64,000 nt of DNA from Macrolepiota albuminosa (lineage: Eukaryota > Basidiomycota > Agaricomycetes > Agaricales > Agaricaceae), in contig JAMWFC010000073.1 of the NCBI GenBank assembly GCA_027475525.1, positions 1-64,000 on the forward strand. The letters are read 5' to 3'. A program made the translations under genes and the position numbers. Shown here in pieces: positions 34,101 to 43,634 of this stretch (position 1 is its first letter; the number at the start of each line of letters is the position of its first letter). Below the pieces are notes generated by a model that saw only the letters and a program-made list of their open reading frames with translations, searched no databases and was not told the origin of the DNA.

Positions 34101-34393
34101 CAAAAGGATACTGTCTGCTTCCTCTCGGGCCCAGCTGGGCCCACCTGGACCCCAGCTGACAGGGGTATCGGAATATCACCTCCAGGGGCCGGGGTCAGGA
34201 TCCCTTTCATCCGCTTTACCGACAGGCCCCCTGGCATTCCAAACCCCTCACTAGTGACCGAGGTTGAGGGCTCCCACCCCTCGTCACGCTTGGACGGCGG
34301 TAAGTATGTTGACAACTTCGTCGTCGTTTCCACACGCTGTCCACTGTCCGGGCTGGACACGTCAGGTGCTTTATCTCCACGAGGATCGACCAT
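31103..34393 (-). CDS. gag: Gag-protease polyprotein of family C Gypsy element
   Basis: A 1,096-residue frame starting ATG 34393 (MVDPRGDKAPDVSSPDSG). The first 550 residues are charged, low-complexity and unusually long for a Gag. The capsid domain lies at about 600-760 (SYTGGYQFSKLEDWAIDVCY, FLEGEAKAWYRHH, VLREHAQNMAVYP, FLDGLPSEMRRSL). A knuckle-like CFSCGARDHFANSPKC is at about 870, followed by an acidic linker, and an aspartic protease with LWDSGSTTSG lies at about residue 1,000. The TGA stop (31105-31103) is followed in frame by open sequence with one more TGA before pol, so gag-pol may once have been a single ORF. Confidence 0.85.
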   Translation of the reverse strand: MVDPRGDKAPDVSSPDSGQRVETTTKLSTYLPPSKRDEGWEPSTSVTSEGFGMPGGLSVKRMKGILTPAPGGDIPIPLSAGVQVGPAGPERKQTVSFWATGPKDQPAGAVQPEELRLDTGTAESSPFRPPRAEQGGGEGRETPPHTRSGARYGASVVRTRSALRHEVRTGIKSEPKGEGKVDVVGVKAEQEGDGVGRRAYVEDASSDEDEQDRVLSMLRVQLKIVLAKYPQVTKEMTQACLQLYVVKHIQMMRRRQQAVPPDKSEGYVKLFARIFELELQQYLERKRMRSSTASTSTPTSSVGYDSLWFNRTPAIEEAMELLEAPKKADESQEDFVRRRAAASRQRYSTGMDNEGESTVETSTQDVAGGARSETGAEYRPVQVEGALDSGEDAESPQVQVEQLGLGRPRRPVEPQRNQRVVMADTMVERVNFQRMRNQDLRVRGESRVDDQGIVFEGANGVTPVDNMRRQYVQGQRAGGGPRHDSTVRREVRGESRELISQQAASGRQQGSKAVTPVAPEARENTPGMNEAARAHRENMHDRLIRLVDDVLGAQFNFPDGVKPRRAEAKTIRSYTGGYQFSKLEDWAIDVCYHLAACRYGGDDMDHERVFVLQEFLEGEAKAWYRHHILHTNRTVQEWTFKDVLIGLYNRFVSPSTMQDAREAFRKAQYSEKTGVQGFYDVLREHAQNMAVYPDEYTIREAFLDGLPSEMRRSLIRDDNLSPEINTVDEFLAYAVRYKQLLKTATHYEQRTTRRQTPQRSADKIGTFVMRRADLVLGSTPQIVVRDDRRANSIAPRGGGDEKPREDRAKNEGNMQGQGLPRKDEGGGPRAGPRIVSKARTPGVQRCFSCGARDHFANSPKCPQYRPRDRVQLRAAHTVDGGDGETSEADSEPGGDSEAELADSEASDDERAVAEDDELVTVDVYANEYYSRDSDSEHLVALTDYPEDEYDRPEGDQRVRMRRVTLHKASTKLSRPRYRRDEKVCLVTYVNVNGSPAWTLWDSGSTTSGITPQFAHVHQIRVNKLEEPITLQLGTVGSRSVVQFGTKAKVAVGRVSTTEYLDVANFDRYDMIIGTPFMRKNGVLLDFSKDEVVVNGE

Positions 34394-34531
34394 GTTGGAC
34401 GGATTATTCTCGACAGAAAGTTGTTTTTTTTTTAGAGTGTGGCTGTGTAAGAAGCAGAGAAGCTGACAGAGTTCAACAAGTTCGACAGAGTGCCAATAGC
34501 TGATAGCTGAGAACCAGAAGATTCAAAAAAA

Positions 34532-34723
34532 TGTAACGTAGTTACAGTTGTAGAAATTCCAAGTCCTTAGTCACACGAGTGAATCAGACTAGCGTCTCGA
34601 TTTCAGCTATGTAACACCAGAAAAAGAACTAAGTCCAAATAACTATAAACACTAGTATAAATGCGACGTTATGTCGCATAATAACAAGATAATTAACGCA
34701 ATATATAAGTGTGGGCCGTTACA
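34532..34723 (-). repeat. 5' LTR of family C element
   Basis: In minus orientation TGTAACGGCCC to ACTACGTTACA, 192 bases, with a palindromic TGTAAC/GTTACA pair of ends and a TATATAT box. The right edge is exact because family B gag resumes at 34724. The leader continues to the gag ATG. No clear primer binding site: the next bases are T-rich. Confidence 0.7.
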
Positions 34724-35626
34724 GGACCGTAGTATGGCCGAGGCATTTTGTCGCTCTTCCCGTTGTTGTTGCTCCGGAGTGGGGATTGTGGGGGCTGCCG
34801 GGGCCGGTTCTGGGGGTTCTTGCCGGATGTGAATCAAGTGGCCCAGGTCTGTGGGGTCGTTGAGGGGTCAGGGGCAGGGGAACGCATGGACTTCATTGAG
34901 CCGTTGTTGCAACTCTTCACGGAGGATCGTGTTGCGCCTATACTTTACCATAGTCTGCTCCGGGAGTTCTCCTCGCGTGAGGTGATCCCCAAATTTGACC
35001 AAGCAGTGGGCCCATTCCTCCGGAGTGCCTGCGAAGTTGTTGTGTCTGAGTTCCGTGAGTAGCGCTCTTGCCCATTGAGCGAAGTCCTCCAGCGAGATCC
35101 TGAGCGAGCGGAGCACTTTGTCCTGTTGCTGTTCGTAGTCCTTGAGACGTTGTCATCCCATCAGCGAGGGTGGAGTCCGAGCGGGTGGGGCGGCGGTTGG
35201 GTAGTGTCAAGGGGGATAGTCGTAGTGGAGAGGACCCCGGGGTTGGGGGGCAGGACGCTGGTAACCGTAGTAGGGGGTGGGTGCAAAGGGGCCCTCGCTA
35301 GGGGGTACCAGGCGAGGTCCACTGAGGACTGGTGGTGTCTTCGGTAGTCCCCCGAGGATGCTCCGGTACGAGGGGACCTCCACGGGTCGTGCCATGGCTA
35401 AGTTGGGCGGGGGCCCAGCTGGCTGAGGGCCCCAGATCATAGAGAGATGGGTTGGGGGCCCAGTGGCGGTGGAGGTGTTGGAGTTTGTACGAGAGAGGTG
35501 GATAGGCGGGGCGAGGGGTCTGTGCGGGGTAGTGATCGGGGACCGGACGTCCGTAAAGGTCGGTCTGGTAGCCCATGGGGTAGTAGGTATGAGTATACAT
35601 AGCCATCAAGAACGGTGTAAGGAGGG
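34724..35626 (-). pseudogene. Family B gag (copy B2), interrupted by family C insertion
   Basis: Starting near 35606 (MAMYTHTYYPMGYQTDLYGR) it is Pro/Tyr-rich, followed by a capsid-like part SLRISLEDFAQWARALLTEL, GTPEEWAHCLVKFGDHLTRG and KYRRNTILREELQQRLNEVH (35116-34868), a stop, then a DLGHLIHIRQEPPEPAPAAP segment. Frameshifts break it into pieces. Less decayed than copy B1. It ends where the C LTR begins. Confidence 0.7.
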
Positions 35627-35639
35627 AGTCTTGATATTA
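35627..35639 (-). promoter_or_regulatory. Self-primer binding site of family B (copy B2)
   Basis: In minus orientation TAATATCAAGACT directly follows the LTR. The exact complement AGTCTTGATATTA lies inside the LTR (plus-strand positions 36021-36033 read as TAATATCAAGACT). It repeats the arrangement of copy B1. Confidence 0.75.
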
Positions 35640-36377
35640 TGTCAGGTTCCGCTGAGTCGGGGGCTTTCTGGGAAAGCAATCGCCCTTACGATGCGGACTT
35701 GACCTACAGATACTCGGGTGTCTGGAACTCCGGGGCTAGGACTCCGGGGTTCAAGACACGGACAGGGGCAGTCCCGGGAGAGGGGACTCAGTCTGGGGGT
35801 TTGGGTTGGGAGTAGCTGGGGGATTCGGGTGGGGGTCAAGTCATGAACCGGGGGTTCTAAGACGAGACCAAGTTAGTAAATTAAAGTTGCAAAGTGTGTA
35901 CCAGTCTTAGAGCACGCGATTATCCAAGCGTGCCAGTCAAGCGTGCCAGTCAATGCATACCAGTCAAACAGAGGGCACGCAACAATCCAAGTAAAGCAAA
36001 TATAAACAGTGTAATCAGTGTAATATCAAGACTAGCGAATACAATGGGGAACTGTGCTATAAGTACTACAGGACTGGGTCTCAGGTTCTGGGGTGTCTGG
36101 GATAGGTTCTGGGAGTCATTGAGTAGCGGGCAGGGACTGTATACTTGGATCGCGCATGTGGGGCGCGCGATCAATAGGCGTGGAGGGAGCTGTGATGTGT
36201 GATGCGTGATGGCAGGAGGCGGGTTGCATGATCCAATCGTTGATCGGGGCTGGTGGCAGCTGATGGCAGTCCTTGATGCGCGTGATGGCGGGGCGTGTCC
36301 TGTGGGGTCAAAGGGAGGGTCCCGGATGGTGTTCCGGGGGTGTCCTGGGGCGGGTCCGGAGGGGAGGGGTCGTGACA
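35640..36377 (-). repeat. 5' LTR of family B element (copy B2)
   Basis: Minus orientation TGTCACGACCCCTCCCC to GAACCTGACA, 738 bases, with TGTCA/TGACA ends. CpG-rich and GC-rich compared with copies B1 and B3, whose differences are largely C to T or G to A. A CTTATAG box precedes the proposed start site by about 34 bases, as in the other copies. Confidence 0.85.
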
Positions 36378-36841
36378 AACACCTCTTTACAGGCTACAAA
36401 TATGAAGTCTCATTGTACAGGGATGTACTTATTCTTGTATGGTGGTCATGTCGACGGCAACACATTCTATGCATACAGAGACAACATTGACAAATGAAGG
36501 CTCTACTTTTTTTTTTTTTTTTTATATATATATATATATGTGTTATGTTTACGGATACTGATAATATATGAATTGGACATTGAATATTATACAAATGTTG
36601 CCAGTATTTCTCCTTTCTGCACTAAGTTAATATACTATGTTGTGCCATGTTGGCACGTCACACTGATATGGTCACATTAACACTGCCACATCATGCATTC
36701 AACACTCTATGCTATAGACCTTGGTCCGCTGCAAGCCCATACCTTTTGATCAAGTGTAGATCTTGGTCACGCCGTGCTAACAATGGCCCATACAAGCAAG
36801 TCTGAACCTTAGTCTCTTTAGACTTTGACTTGCAAGGTAGC
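36378..36841. other. Unassigned sequence with a poly-T/TA microsatellite
   Basis: No gene recognised. A short open stretch (GMYLFLYGGHVDGNTFYAYR) at about 36415-36480 may be a coding remnant, unidentified. A run of about 19 T followed by (TA)n lies at 36509-36538. Confidence 0.4.
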
Positions 36842-37069
36842 TGTAAGGGTGACCTCTGGAGGCTGTGGCTCAGTCACACAGCTAGCAAAAGGGAATCCAA
36901 AGAGAACAAGTCTAAGATTCTTCAGAGCCAGGAGTTTAAAAATTGAGCTGACAAAGACAATGCCTCATGACCTGTCATGAGCATGTGACCTGTGACATAT
37001 CACCTTTGCAGAAAGTAATGAGAAGTAAGAAAATGAAAAGCAAAGAAGAGAAAAAAGAGTTCCCTGACA
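36842..37069 (-). repeat. Short solo LTR related to family A, with perfect 5-bp target duplication
   Basis: Minus orientation TGTCAGGGAACTC to CACCCTTACA, 228 bases, flanked by GTAGC at 36837-36841 and 37070-37074. The last 85 bases match the family A LTR end (AGACTTGTTCTCTTTGG, then CTGTGTGACTGAGCCACAG), but the 63-base intron-like segment and one direct repeat are missing, and the middle is unrelated. A TTTAAA box lies about 28 bases before AGACTTG. It looks like a related family with a shorter LTR. Confidence 0.8.
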
Positions 37070-37074
37070 GTAGC

Positions 37075-38339
37075 ATGGGTTTGTATGTGACACAGAATAC
37101 AGAAAAAAAAAAGAGAAAAGAGAGGGAGGAGAGATTATTAAAGGACAAAGGACAATAGGCACTTTTATATATAGCAGCAAGTTGCATATTGCATCAAAGA
37201 GGGAAAGAAAGCATAATGTAAAGAGTGGTGTATCTCTTTCTTCAAAAATAAAATAAAAAAAAAATTCAATAAGACAGGATTCACAAAAGGCACAGTGGGA
37301 CTTTTAGATAAAATACAAGAACTATAGGTCCACAACTTGTAAGGTGGTACTTTAATAGTTGGAACCTCAGAAGAGCAATATGCACTAAAGATTTGTCAGT
37401 AGAAGGACAGAGAAAGAGAGATGGAGGAACATTGCAAGGTCCATTCCTGAGCAGTTGAGGATGATAAAACAAAGCCCAAAATCACTGTACTACTGGCAAC
37501 AGACTATAGAAAGTATTAAAATGCCAGGCATAGGAGAGAAGGTACTAAATAATTGAAGTGCATATACCAAAAAAGATAAGAACAAAAAGAAGAGAATGAA
37601 TTGAGATATGGGATAGGTAAACTAAAATACATCACATTATAAACAGGAAAACAGACAAGGCACTTACTGATACCATAAAAAAATAGAGATAGCACAACAG
37701 ACTAGAAGAATATCAAGACACTGCAGCAATGCAATATATGTCTAGCCACTGTCCAACAGGTATATTCTGCTAACACAGAGCCACAGCAGATATATCATAA
37801 CATGGATGTTTTTAGGAGCAGATTAAGACATAGAGGCAGCAAGTAAGCAAACTTTACAGACACCTAACCATCAGTAGACTCATTATGCAACAAAGAAACT
37901 GTGATTTGACCAGCATTGCATATATAATTAACCAAACTGCACATTGTATGTTGGGCTATCAACACACAAGATATAACAGGAACAAGATAGGCAGAAGCCA
38001 TTAAGGCAAAGGAAGTAAACAAACCTCAGTCATGGTGACTAGTGTACATTCATGAAGATAGCAAGATATTAAATAAGGAGTTAGTTTTCATGGTACATGT
38101 ATCCATCAGTAAAAAGAATTTTCTAGAGATAGCTGAAAGAGAGCAAATTTTGAGGATATGATGATAATAGCTGATATAAATAGCCAGTAAAGATAGCTGG
38201 ATGGGAGCAAATTTTGAGGATATAGCCAGTAGAAATAGCTGGATGAGAGAAGCATGACAATGGCTGAAGTCACTTGAGGAGCATAAATTTTGAGGACAAA
38301 ATATGTGCCAAAGCAGGTAGTAAAACCTTGGTCTACTAG
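37075..38339. other. AT-rich region with short imperfect tandem repeats
   Basis: No coding motif. Between about 38126 and 38300 a unit containing AGCAAATTTTGAGGATAT and GATAGCTGGATG recurs two to three times at roughly 70-base spacing. The rest holds nothing I can assign. Confidence 0.45.
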
Positions 38340-38560
38340 AATAGACCTTGAAATCAATAGGGATGGGCTGCTGCAGTGCATGGCAATACCAAGGTCCATA
38401 AGATTAAATAGTCAAAAAGAGACCAATAGTACAATTGCTGAAGCAGAGAAAGAAATGATAGCTACTGTTTATATGAAGCTTGAGATCAAATTTAAATGAG
38501 TTGAGCATTTGAGTGAGTTTGGAGGGAGGAGTTTCTCAATGATTGAGGAAGTTGATTATA
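38340..38560 (-). repeat. LTR-like repeat R3 (copy 2)
   Basis: Reverse complement of part of 22733-23010 with many transitions: TTTAAATGAG, ATAGCTACTGTTTATATGAAGC, AGAGACCAATAGTACAATTG, AATCAATAGGGATGGG. Ends undefined. Confidence 0.5.
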
Positions 38561-38728
38561 TATATTAGTGTCTATAAACATAAATCCAAGAATTGGATGA
38601 CATGATATGTACTGATAAGTAGACAAATAAAATATAGAAACTTAACTTCAAAGCCTTCAATTTTCATTGTTGTCTCTGTAGGCATAGAAGATATTGACAT
38701 TAATACAACTTCTATATAAAAACAGATA

Positions 38729-38968
38729 TACTGGCTCAAAAAACTGCCTCAATGTTTGGCCTTTTTGAAAAGATTCATATAGTGTGCAACAATTACTTAC
38801 GCAAAAAATCATAGAACATCACATGACATACAACTGCATCCTGGCTTTATAATGATGTATAGACCATGTAATTTGGACAAGAATGTGCTCACAAAATATT
38901 CAATTATTGAGGCAGTCTTTTAACTTATTTTAATTTTCATATTTTCTCAATACTTTTCAGTAGAAGAT
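38729..38968. repeat. MITE-like element, unoccupied copy
   Basis: About 240 bases matching the element at 10264-11011 without its inner solo LTR: CTGGCTCAAAAAACTGCC, GATTCATATAGTGTGCAACAA, ACATGACATACAACTGCATC, GGCAGTCTTTTAACTTA. At the place of the LTR insertion it reads TTTGGCCTTTTTGAAAAG without interruption. It truncates the family A pol copy on its right. Confidence 0.6.
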
Positions 38969-41527
38969 AAGGCCAGGGCAGCCTTGGCTACCAGATCTTC
39001 TTGAGCACCCTCCCAGTTACTTTGTCAGATGTCTTGAAGGATGCTCACTTCTTCTTCCTGGCCAACCACACCCTCTAGAGCATGGATGGCAAATAGTTCT
39101 GGCTTTAGGAGTATAATATTATCATTTGTTGCTAGCTCCTGAACCATGGTCTGCTTGCCTAGAAAGCACATCTGGCTTGCCCATGCTCTGTTCAAGTTTG
39201 TGATGTAGAGAGAAGTCAAAGTTGGCCAGATACAAGGACCATTGAGCCTGTCAGCAGTTAAGTTTTTTGGCCATCTGAAAGTACTCTAAGTTCTTATGAT
39301 CAGTCCACACCTTGAATTTATGCCTGGCACCCTCAAGGAAATGTTGCCACTCCTTAAATGACTAAATGATAGCTAGCATCTCCTTGTCATGGATGCAACC
39401 AGAGTCTAAATTCTCCTGCAAAAAGGCATCAAGCTCATCCTGTTCTCTGGGAGAGAGAAGATAGACCTTGCAGCTAGAGGGCTCAGCATTAGGCATAAGC
39501 TTGATTGCATGGTTCCACTGCTTATGCTCTGGCAGGGAGTCAAATGATGCCTTAAAGAAAACACCCTCAAAGTCTTGCAGGTGATGAGGAATTGCATCTC
39601 AGAACAACTTTGAGCTAGCTGCTGGGAAGTAGTTTGCCTAGCTCTAATCTCTGCTACAGTTGATGGAGATCATGATATAGTTGCATAAATCCTATCACCT
39701 GTCTTGATAGCCTCATCTAGAGACTCTGGGTCAGGAGCACATCCAAATTCACCCTCATGTCCATCTTCCATCTAGGCTTTACTCACTACACCTCAAACAT
39801 CCTCATAGAGGGCCTCTCTATAAGGAAATGCCAAGGGGGGAGGATCCAGTAGATCAAGGTCTACAAAGGGGAGGTGTCCAACTCAGCAAGCCCGGATGGC
39901 AGCACACTCATGGACTGACTCTCTAACATGTGGAACACTGTCGAGGGCAGTAGCTCATACTCACCTTGCCCTTGGCCCAGTCAATCTCAGGATTGCGATC
40001 ATGCAGCCAGGAGAGCCTCAGTATCATGTCCTGCTTTTCTAGGCTGGTGACCGCAAAGACAGCATGCTCAGAATGAGTCTGATAACAAAGAACTAAATCC
40101 ACCACTGAGCAGATGGATCTAGCTTTGTTGAATGTACCATTAATATTATAGATTGGAATAGGGTAAGAGAGGGGTCAGATAGTGAGCTGGTGTTGTTCCA
40201 CATAATTGGTGTCCAGGAAGAGTCCAGTAGCACCACTGTCTAAAAGAGCTATGACGCTTCAAGTCTGCTGAGTGTCAGTTGTCTCAATCTCCATATTCAG
40301 ATGCAGAGAGTTGGAAGAAGGAGTGGAGGCAACAACATAGCAATGAGGAAGGCATTGTTTCCAAGCTGGAATATGTGGTTGTCAGACAGGAGAAGGAGGA
40401 GAGGAGGTCTTAGCTGAGGCTTGGACTAAGGGGATATCTTGTACGTCGAAGGAGGTGCTTACAGTTTCAGTCAGAGAATTCCCCTGCAGAACCAAAGCAC
40501 CCATCCAATGGTTCTGCTACAGCTTCCACAGGACCCAAGAACTCCTCCAAAGGTTTTGTTTCAGTCTGTACATCTGGAGAGAGGTTTTCTGGAATATCTT
40601 GGGCAGCAAGGAGCTGGAGAAGGAGCTCTGCCTGCTCTAAAGTTGAGAGATAGTATACCTCCAACTCCTGAGGACAATATCAAGCGAAGTGACTAGGCCT
40701 TTTATAGTGACAGCAGAGGAGAGGAAGAGAGGAACATTGATGAGAGGCATCAATATCTATAGGTACTCTAAGAAGGAGGAAATGCACTGCAGCTACCTGA
40801 GCTGGAGGTGGAGCGTGAAATGAAAAGAAAGGCTAGATAGGATGATGAGCAGAAAAAGATGCCTGTGAGGTGGAGCGAGGGGCAGTTTCACAGTAGAGCT
40901 CATGTCATAACTCTATGAGCTGCCACTAATCACATGCTACCTGATACCAGGTCTCAATACTTGTGTTATCAGATTATCCCTCAGCCATGCTGTTGATCCA
41001 GTCCATGAGAGAAGGAAGGAGGCCATCTTGGAAGGTGAGACAGGGCTGAAGACCATACAGATAGCAGGCCTGTTTAGCAAGAGCTCTGAAGGAGTTGATA
41101 TATTCATTTAAGGTCTGCTTCCCCTGCCCATATCGATGAGGATCTTCCAAAGCAAGGGACTGGGGGTGTGTCAGCCCTAACTGTAGGTGCCTGGAGAGGG
41201 GTAGGAGTGAGAGGGAGGCACTCTAAGAGGGCCTGAAGAGAATGGGAGATGGTGTCTGTGGCCTGATGTAATCTAGCAAGTTCAGTGGTGTGTAAGGTGA
41301 GGGAAGCTTGAGTAGTCTGCACCTGAGTCTCCAGAGCAAGCAGGTGACCCCAGGCATCATTCTGAGGGGCAGAAGCATCCAGGGGGAGTATCTGAGGAGG
41401 CTAGTTGGGTCATAGAAGCAATGGAGGGGCAGGGAGTAATCTAGTGGGGGAGTGACCTAAAGGGGCAAGAGAGGGCTCAAGCAGGCTGAAGGGGGCTTTC
41501 AGACCAAAATGTAGAGACTTGTTCTGC
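38969..41527 (-). pseudogene. Family A gag-pol copy A2, internally deleted and decayed
   Basis: Read leftwards from the LTR: self-primer site (41515-41525), leader, gag fragments (41410-40465, including MQTTQASLTLHTTELARLHQ and the VQTETKPLEEFLGPVEAVAEP tail), pol protease region with VFAVTSLEKQDMIL (40105-39923), then RT start. At 39391-39394 the sequence jumps from ENLDSGR(I) to HDKEMLAII, removing 936 bases including the RT catalytic core; ATCC occurs at both breakpoints in the intact copy. It ends in the region before integrase at the MITE-like element. Numerous stops, mostly from C to T / G to A. Confidence 0.8.
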
Positions 41528-42047
41528 TGTAAGGGCAACCTCTAGAGGCTGTGGCTCAGTCATACAGCTAGCAGAGGAAGATCCAAAGTGTATTAGAGTA
41601 TGTACTGACAATATCATAATAACTACTCACCTGGCAGAGGGAGATCCAAAGAGAACAAGTCTAGGGATTCCCTATGCCAGGTTGGATGCTTCTGGGGCTT
41701 CTGAAGCATGGGAAACAACTGTACAGTACAACAAAACCTTAAAAACTCAAAAATTGACTAACCAAACAACTGTGCAAACAAGGCAGGAAAACTCCGGACT
41801 TTAGAAGTCAGAAAGGCAAACTCCAGCTTATATAAGCAGTCTGGAAGCAGTGCTGAAGGACCCACACTTGTCTGAATGATAGCTAAAGAACCAGAGCACC
41901 TCAAAGGCTGAGAATAGTATTAACAAATAGTGTTGAGAGAATAGAAACAGCAAAATGAGAGAATGATAGAAGAAATAAAAGAAATGAATGAAAGGAGAGT
42001 GAAGGAATAAGGAGTGAAAAAAGGAAGAAATGAGGAGTCTTCTGACA
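41528..42047 (-). repeat. 5' LTR of family A copy A2
   Basis: Minus orientation TGTCAGAAGACTCC to GCCCTTACA, 520 bases, the same length as the young element's LTRs but with many transitions. A TATATAAG box is retained near 41830, as are the AGACTTGTTCT site and the intron-like segment. The 3' LTR is missing. Confidence 0.85.
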
Positions 42048-42062
42048 ATAACACAATAAACA

Positions 42063-43160
42063 GCTGCTCCCCTATGTCACTGCAGGTCTCCGCATGGATA
42101 TTTAAAGATAGAAGGCAGGTGGGTGGCATACTCCTCAAAAGAGTTTTTGTAGCTTAAAAGGGGCATTGGCATTAGCTAGCCATTAGCTGGAATCTGTCAG
42201 AATCTGTCAGCAGTCATCAAGACCCACTGGCATCTATCAGCATCTATCAGCATTTATCATACATCCATCAGCATCCATCATCCATCTGTCAGCATCTATT
42301 GGCTATCTGCTGGTATCCATTAGCATGTGTGGACATCTGTTAGCAACCTCTGGCAACTCCCCAGCATTGACTGGCATCTGCTGACATCAGAGTGGGAGAA
42401 AAGAAAAGGGAGTGTGTGGGTGTCCACTACATGGGATGGTATCTGGGGGAGTGTAAAGGGTGGCAAAAGAGAGATGGAGGTGGGAAGAAAGAGAAGAAAG
42501 GAGAAAAGAGAGAAGCATGGATGTCTGCTGGCATGCCAGCAGATGTAGCAGACATCAGACATGTCTGCCATAATGAGATGGTGGAAAAGAGATGGAGATG
42601 GGAAGAAAAAGGTGGAAGGAGGAAGGGAAGGAGTGTGGGTGTTCACTGGCATGCCAGCAGATGTAGCAGACATCAGATGTCAGGTCAGGAGGGAAGAGGG
42701 AAGCGAGATGCATATGGCAGATGGGGGTAGCATGTGAGGTAGTGTGAGGAGTGGAGAGGATGGCACTGAGGAGAAAGAGAGGAAAGGGCAGAAGAGAGAT
42801 GCATGAATATCCGCTGTCTGCTGACATGCTAGCAGACAGTAGTGGACATCAGTATATGAGCCAGCTAACATCAGCAGATGGTAGCTGACTTCTAAAGAAA
42901 TCTTCCTATGTAAAAATAACAAATAATTTAGTAGGGACAGTGCTGAGTTAAAAGAGGAGAAACAAGTCTGGTGGACCTGTGTCCTGTCCCTGAGCATATA
43001 AATGGATCAAATGAATTTACTGAGATGGTGTCTTTTGACCAATCTATATGTATACTATAAGGTTGCAACCAGTTCTAGTGATTCAGTGGAATATTTGTCA
43101 ATTGATATTCAATATTGTGTATAGTGGTAGGTTCAACTCTCTCTAGTCCACCTTGATGAT
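42063..43160 (+). repeat. Repeat R4, copy 1 (AT-shifted)
   Basis: Direct repeat of 61828-62560. Shared landmarks: CTGCAGGT/CCGCAGGT, GGTGGCATAC, AAAAGAGTTTT, GGGGCATTGGCAT/GGGGCGTTGGCAT, GCATGCCAGC and the tRNA-like tail. Most differences are C to T or G to A, largely at CpG. A block of about 115 bases is tandemly duplicated (42461-42577, 42580-42690). No coding potential. Confidence 0.65.
43079..43140 (+). other. tRNA-like unit with A and B box
   Basis: A box-like TGATTCAGTGG at 43079-43089 and B box-like GGTTCAACTCT at 43130-43140, about 40 bases apart. It forms the tail of repeat R4 and corresponds to 62463-62524. Too degenerate to be a tRNA gene. Confidence 0.5.
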
Positions 43161-43370
43161 GTCTAATGGTGTCTTTTTATACAGGTGCATTTTTGCACTA
43201 TATATACATTATACTGACTTGTGATAAGCACCTGTGATACAATAGACTGCTAGAGTCATATCCTGTATATGTATGGATCAAAAAATTTACCACAACTAGT
43301 TGATCTGTATTGAATTGACTATATTAGACTGATATTTATTTACACTATAGCAATATAAAATAAGACTCTG

Positions 43371-43431
43371 TGGTGTAGTGGAATATCTCAATTGGTATTC
43401 CTTGTATCTTGCAGTAGTTGGGTTCAACTCC
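43371..43431 (+). other. tRNA-like unit with A and B box
   Basis: A box TGGTGTAGTGG (43371-43381) and B box GGTTCAACTCC (43421-43431) match RNA polymerase III internal promoter consensus closely. Flanked by CACTAGTGC-like sequence as in the cluster at 62.4-63.3 kb. No acceptor stem pairing, so a SINE-like unit rather than a tRNA gene. Confidence 0.5.
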
Positions 43432-43634
43432 CACTAGTGCATTGACATCAAACTATCATGAATTTTTGACCTGCTTAGCTTATTGTTATTTACTATGCAG
43501 CAAGATAAATAAAGTAAGGTTTGTCAAGCAATAAATCAAACTTCTTTTGTAATTTGAACAGGGTCACATGATATTTATTTTCAGAACTTGCTTTGTATAA
43601 AGTTCTCGTCTGTTTCTTTAATCCTCTATCTGCC

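Larger units (their letters stand above)
25671..34723 (-). mobile_element. Ty3/Gypsy family C element, 3' end lost
   Basis: About 9 kb on the minus strand: LTR (34723-34532), leader, gag plus protease (34393-31103), pol (30988-27158) and a third ORF (26966-25671) cut off at the left. The LTR begins exactly at a point where family B gag is interrupted (GGTCC then TGTAACGG), so C inserted into copy B2. gag and pol share one reading frame, interrupted by TGA 31105-31103, TGA 31018-31016 and TAG 27556-27554. The 3' LTR and half of ORF3 are missing, replaced by a family B LTR fragment. Confidence 0.85.

Noticed and set aside
25406..36377. A complete family B element with matching target duplication
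   Set aside because: Flanks 25401-25405 (GAAAT) and 36378-36382 (AACAC) do not match and one LTR is truncated, so the pair may not belong to a single insertion.
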